A DNA stretch of 25,135 bases from Clostridium sp. CAG:710 (GTDB taxonomy: Bacteria; Bacillota_I; Bacilli_A; RF39; UBA660), in assembly GCA_000432595.1 (NCBI GenBank), contig HF996839.1:1-25135 (forward strand), in the 5' to 3' direction. The position numbers were made by a program, and so were the translations under genes. The notes below the pieces were generated by a model that saw nothing but the letters and a program-made list of their open reading frames with translations, was not told the origin of the DNA and did not search any database. Shown in pieces: positions 22,687 to 25,135 of this stretch (the stretch's first letter is position 1; each line of letters begins with the position of its first letter).

Positions 22687-23333
22687 AATATTTGTAATAT
22701 TGTTGTTAAAACAGATGCAACATAAGTATAGGCAGCTGCTCTTAACATCTTATCACTAGAATTTATTTCATTATTATTTAAAAGATTATACTTTGCAAGT
22801 TCATCCTTTGCTCTAGAAGATGCATTGAATTCAACTGGTAATGTTACTATTTGAAACAATAATATAACTATTTCAAGACCAATACCAAACCAAATCAAAT
22901 CCATTAACCCAAATAAAGCACCAACTAATATTGCAATATATCCACCATAAGATGAAAATCTAACAAGTGGAAACATCATAGATCTAAATCTCATGAAAGA
23001 ATAGCCTTCTTTATCTTGAATTGCATGTCCAACTTCATGAGCTGCAACAGAAGAACTAGCTATAGTCTTTCCATGAAATATATCAGTAGATAATCTAATA
23101 ACTTTTCTACCAGGATCATAGTGATCTGTTAAATTACCTCTAACCTCTGTAACATAAATATCTTTTAATCCATTCTCATCAAGTATTTTTCTAGCAACAT
23201 CAAATCCAGTCAAGCCTTTACTATTTTCTATATTTTTGTATTTTTTATATGATACATTAACATATATTTGTGCTGCTAAGCTTATTATAAAACCTATTAT
23301 TAATAAAAATTCACCTATTAAATAATTATCCAT
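22650..23333 (-). CDS. Membrane zinc metallopeptidase, YugP family
   Basis: This 227-aa integral membrane protein belongs to the neutral zinc metallopeptidase (Zn_peptidase_2, YugP) family. An N-terminal membrane helix (about 5-26) is followed by a cytosolic/peripheral part with the conserved TGFDVARKILDENGL stretch near 42-56 and DHYDPGRKVIRLS near 70-82. The zinc motif AAHEVGHAIQD is near 98-108, and two hydrophobic segments (about 128-150 and 150-168) follow. The third-ligand-type motif PVEFNASSRAKDEL is near 166-179, and a final helix lies near 198-218. The substrate is unknown. It lies 11 bp after cysS, in the same unit, and ends in a built-in terminator. The start follows TTAGGAGGAAT-ATG. 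Confidence 0.92.
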   Translation of the reverse strand: MDNYLIGEFLLIIGFIISLAAQIYVNVSYKKYKNIENSKGLTGFDVARKILDENGLKDIYVTEVRGNLTDHYDPGRKVIRLSTDIFHGKTIASSSVAAHEVGHAIQDKEGYSFMRFRSMMFPLVRFSSYGGYIAILVGALFGLMDLIWFGIGLEIVILLFQIVTLPVEFNASSRAKDELAKYNLLNNNEINSSDKMLRAAAYTYVASVLTTILQILRLIVMFSDRDN

Positions 23334-23344
23334 ATTCCTCCTAA

Positions 23345-24739
23345 TTACATAATTTCATATGTAGTTCCTTCTCTAGTATCAATAAGTTTAACTCCTTTTT
23401 GAAGTAGCTCATCTCTTATTTCATCAGCTTTGGCATAATTCTTATTCTTTTTTGCTTCATTTCTTTCTTCTATTTTTTTATTAATCATTTCTTCAATCTC
23501 AGAACTAACCTCTTTTTCTTCCTCAATAAGTCCCAAAGAAAGAACTTTATCAAAATCATTAACTAAATATAATTTAGTAAAATCAGTTAATTCATCATCT
23601 TTTAAAACATCATACAACACAGTTAACATAGAAGAAGTATTTAAATCATTAGATATAGCATCCTTAAATCTATTTTGATAATAATCTAACTTTTCCTCAT
23701 GTAAATCAGGTGTGTTATCAAGAGCTTTAATTCTATTTTTTAGTTTTTGATAAGCAGTTTGTGCACCATCTAGTGCTTCCCATGTAAATATTAATTGATT
23801 ACGATAGTGACTATTTAAACAGAAGAATCTGTATGCAAGTGGTGAGTAACCTTTCTCTTCAAGTAGCGAAACAGTTAAAAATTCACCCTTTGATTTACTC
23901 ATTTTACCATCTTTATCATTTAAATGTTCTCCATGTAGCCAATAATTACACCACTTATGTCCAAAATATGCTTCACTTTGTGCAATTTCATTAGTATGAT
24001 GCGGAAAAATATTATCAACTCCGCCACAATGGATATCTAAGTATTCTCCTAAGTACTCTGCAGATATTCCAGAACATTCTATATGCCATCCTGGATATCC
24101 GACACCCCAAGGTGAATCCCATTTCATATCTTGATTAGCAAACTTAGAAGCGGTAAACCAAAGGCCAAAATCACCAGGATTTCTTTTTGATTTATCCTCT
24201 TCAACAGTTTCTCTAACTCCAACCCTTAAATCTTCAGGATTTTTCCCAGACAATTTATAATAATCAGTTGCCTTAGTAATATCAAAATATACATTACCAG
24301 AAGAAATATATGCATATCCATCCTCTAACATTTTAGATATCATTTCTATATATTTTGGAATATGAGCACTTGCTTTTTCCACAATAGCTGGTTTATTAAT
24401 GTTTAATTTAGAAATATCATCAAAAAATGCTTTAGTATAGAAATCAGCTATCTCATAAACAGTTTTTCCTTCTCTTAATGCACCTTTCTCCATTTTATCT
24501 TCACCAGTATCACTATCACTAGTCATATGACCAACATCAGTAATATTCATAACTCTAATAACATTATATCCCATATATTCAAGACTTTTTTCTAAAACAT
24601 CTTCAAATATATATGTTCTTAAATTACCAATATGAGCATAATTATAAACAGTTGGTCCACAAGTATACATCCTAACAATACCTTCCTCATTAGGAGTAAA
24701 AACCTCTATTTTTTTTGTTAGTGTGTTATACAATTTCAT
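23345..24739 (-). CDS. cysS: Cysteinyl-tRNA synthetase
   Basis: CysS charges tRNA-Cys with cysteine. The 464-aa protein has the class I signatures: HIGN (36-39, YAHIGNLRTY) and KMSKS (DGKMSKSKGEF near 265). The zinc site is formed by C27 (CGPTVYNY), a Cys in HIECSGIS near 207 and the HHTNE histidines near 232-236. A C-terminal DALR-type helical domain and the conserved KNYAKADEIRDELLQKGV stretch near the end complete it. The start was put at 24739, where AAGGA lies 9 bases upstream; two ATGs 6 and 9 bp further up sit too close to it. Upstream I saw an extended -10 promoter but no T-box (no GGTGGNACCGCG), so tRNA-sensing control is not evident. Confidence 0.97.
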   Translation of the reverse strand: MKLYNTLTKKIEVFTPNEEGIVRMYTCGPTVYNYAHIGNLRTYIFEDVLEKSLEYMGYNVIRVMNITDVGHMTSDSDTGEDKMEKGALREGKTVYEIADFYTKAFFDDISKLNINKPAIVEKASAHIPKYIEMISKMLEDGYAYISSGNVYFDITKATDYYKLSGKNPEDLRVGVRETVEEDKSKRNPGDFGLWFTASKFANQDMKWDSPWGVGYPGWHIECSGISAEYLGEYLDIHCGGVDNIFPHHTNEIAQSEAYFGHKWCNYWLHGEHLNDKDGKMSKSKGEFLTVSLLEEKGYSPLAYRFFCLNSHYRNQLIFTWEALDGAQTAYQKLKNRIKALDNTPDLHEEKLDYYQNRFKDAISNDLNTSSMLTVLYDVLKDDELTDFTKLYLVNDFDKVLSLGLIEEEKEVSSEIEEMINKKIEERNEAKKNKNYAKADEIRDELLQKGVKLIDTREGTTYEIM

Positions 24740-24821
24740 AAACATCATTCCTTACATTAATATTTTATTTTAAAAGCTAATATTTATTATGATTATTACT
24801 ACATAATCCCCACTTACTGGT

Positions 24822-24850
24822 ATTATAACATGTTTTTAAAAAATAGTTAA
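24822..24850 (-). promoter_or_regulatory. cysS promoter
   Basis: TTAACT (24845-24850), a 17-bp spacer and TGT-TATAAT (extended -10, 24822-24827) leave a leader of about 75 bases with a small ATTATG/CATAAT hairpin. No T-box or riboswitch core was recognised in it. Confidence 0.65.
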
Positions 24851-24929
24851 TATACGACCTCCATTTAAAGGCAAAAATTTAAATATAATAAAAAAATAGT
24901 CAAAAATAATTCAACAATTTTTATTTTTT

Positions 24930-24938
24930 CATAATTTA
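24930..24938 (+). promoter_or_regulatory. Possible sporulation-type -10 before the collagen-like gene
   Basis: CATAATTTA fits the CATAnnnTA -10 of late mother-cell sigma K. The nearest AC dinucleotide is 14 bp upstream instead of the expected 16-17. It is a very short motif in AT-rich DNA and could be chance. Confidence 0.25.
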
Positions 24939-24955
24939 TAATAGAGGAGGTAAAA

Positions 24956-25135
24956 ATGAATAACGAAATAGAAAAATTAATGCTTATGAAAAAGCTTTGT
25001 TATAGAAATTGTTACATGGTAGGTCCTACAGGGCCTACTGGGCCAAGTGGCGGAGCAACCGGACCTACTGGTCCTACTGGCCCTCAAGGTATTCAAGGTG
25101 AAGTAGGTGCAACTGGACCTACTGGTCCTACTGGA
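24956..25135 (+). CDS. Collagen-like (Gly-Pro-Thr repeat) protein, truncated by window end
   Basis: An open plus-strand frame starts at ATG 24956 after the strong ribosome site AGAGGAGGTAAAA and continues past the edge; 60 residues are visible. A short charged N-terminus (MNNEIEKLMLMKKLCYRNCY, two Cys, no signal peptide) is followed by Gly-X-Y repeats, mostly G-P-T, with GPQGIQGEVGATG inside. This layout recalls BclA/exosporium-type collagen-like glycoproteins of spore formers, in which Thr of GPT is glycosylated and a short N-terminus directs spore-surface assembly. The repeat at the DNA level (CCTACTGGTCCTACTGG) is probably why the sequence stops here. It is divergent from cysS. A spore-surface role is inference; phage and surface collagen-like proteins also use such repeats. 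Confidence 0.9.
   Translation, partial: MNNEIEKLMLMKKLCYRNCYMVGPTGPTGPSGGATGPTGPTGPQGIQGEVGATGPTGPTG

Noticed and set aside
913..24739. Genetic code 4 (TGA = Trp)
   Set aside because: All genes stay open with standard stops, inspected Trp residues are TGG, and no in-frame TGA interrupts a conserved domain.
24749..24955. T-box riboswitch in the cysS leader
   Set aside because: I looked for the GGTGG-ACCGCG antiterminator core and specifier stem on the minus strand and saw neither; the leader is only about 75 bases.

Overview
The window looks like a contig from a very AT-rich, low-GC Bacillota (Firmicutes). The evidence is the Shine-Dalgarno signals (AGGAGGTGAT derivatives in front of nearly every gene), near-consensus sigma-A promoters with 17-bp spacers, a Spo0A with its typical output domain, a SigH-like sigma factor, WhiA, Mini-RNase III, NtdP (YgaC family), and the B. 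subtilis-like order cysS / mrnC / rlmB / sigH. It uses the standard code with UGG for Trp. None of the 25 complete genes ends in TGA (21 TAA, 4 TAG). The lineage is probably an uncultured host-associated Bacilli/Erysipelotrichia or Mollicutes-related group; this placement is inference.

Layout. The left edge (1-278) is the 5' end of a 16S rRNA gene read leftward. Behind it, 361-868 holds five tandem copies of a roughly 95-115 bp promoter unit (AT-rich UP-like tract, TTGAC(T/A), 17 bp, TATATT/TAAATT), followed by an anti-termination boxA. From 913 to 24739 there are 25 complete protein genes. All are on the minus strand except a lipoprotein gene (13941-14360) and clpP (17246-17833). Near the right edge, a plus-strand collagen-like (Gly-Pro-Thr repeat) gene runs off the end. 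Both ends are repeats that commonly break assemblies.

Transcription units, right to left: cysS-yugP (terminator inside the yugP 3' end); a kinase-like gene-mrnC-rlmB-sigH; a tail-anchored unknown-whiA; a small exported protein with a strong promoter; clpP (plus strand, shared bidirectional terminator); a TGS-uridine kinase-like gene; gapA; a lipoprotein (plus strand, shared bidirectional terminator with gapA); pgk-flippase-like-glycosyltransferase-tpiA; spo0A; a DUF4143 ATPase; gpmI; dinB plus a translationally coupled HExxH protein under a LexA-like box; an acidic unknown plus a slipin; ntdP; and the rrn operon.

How the genes fit together: four lower-glycolysis enzymes (TpiA, GapA, Pgk, GpmI) lie within about 10 kb but in three separate units. 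Pgk and a divergent TpiA bracket two membrane-lipid genes. Informational and regulatory genes (WhiA, SigH, Spo0A, ClpP, RlmB, MrnC, CysS) fill the rest. I saw no tRNA gene, CRISPR array, transposase, phage gene or recognisable defence cassette. The least explained items are the five-fold rrn promoter array, the DinB-coupled metallopeptidase-like protein, the slipin-linked acidic protein, the kinase-like protein before Mini-RNase III, and the exported 196-aa protein.
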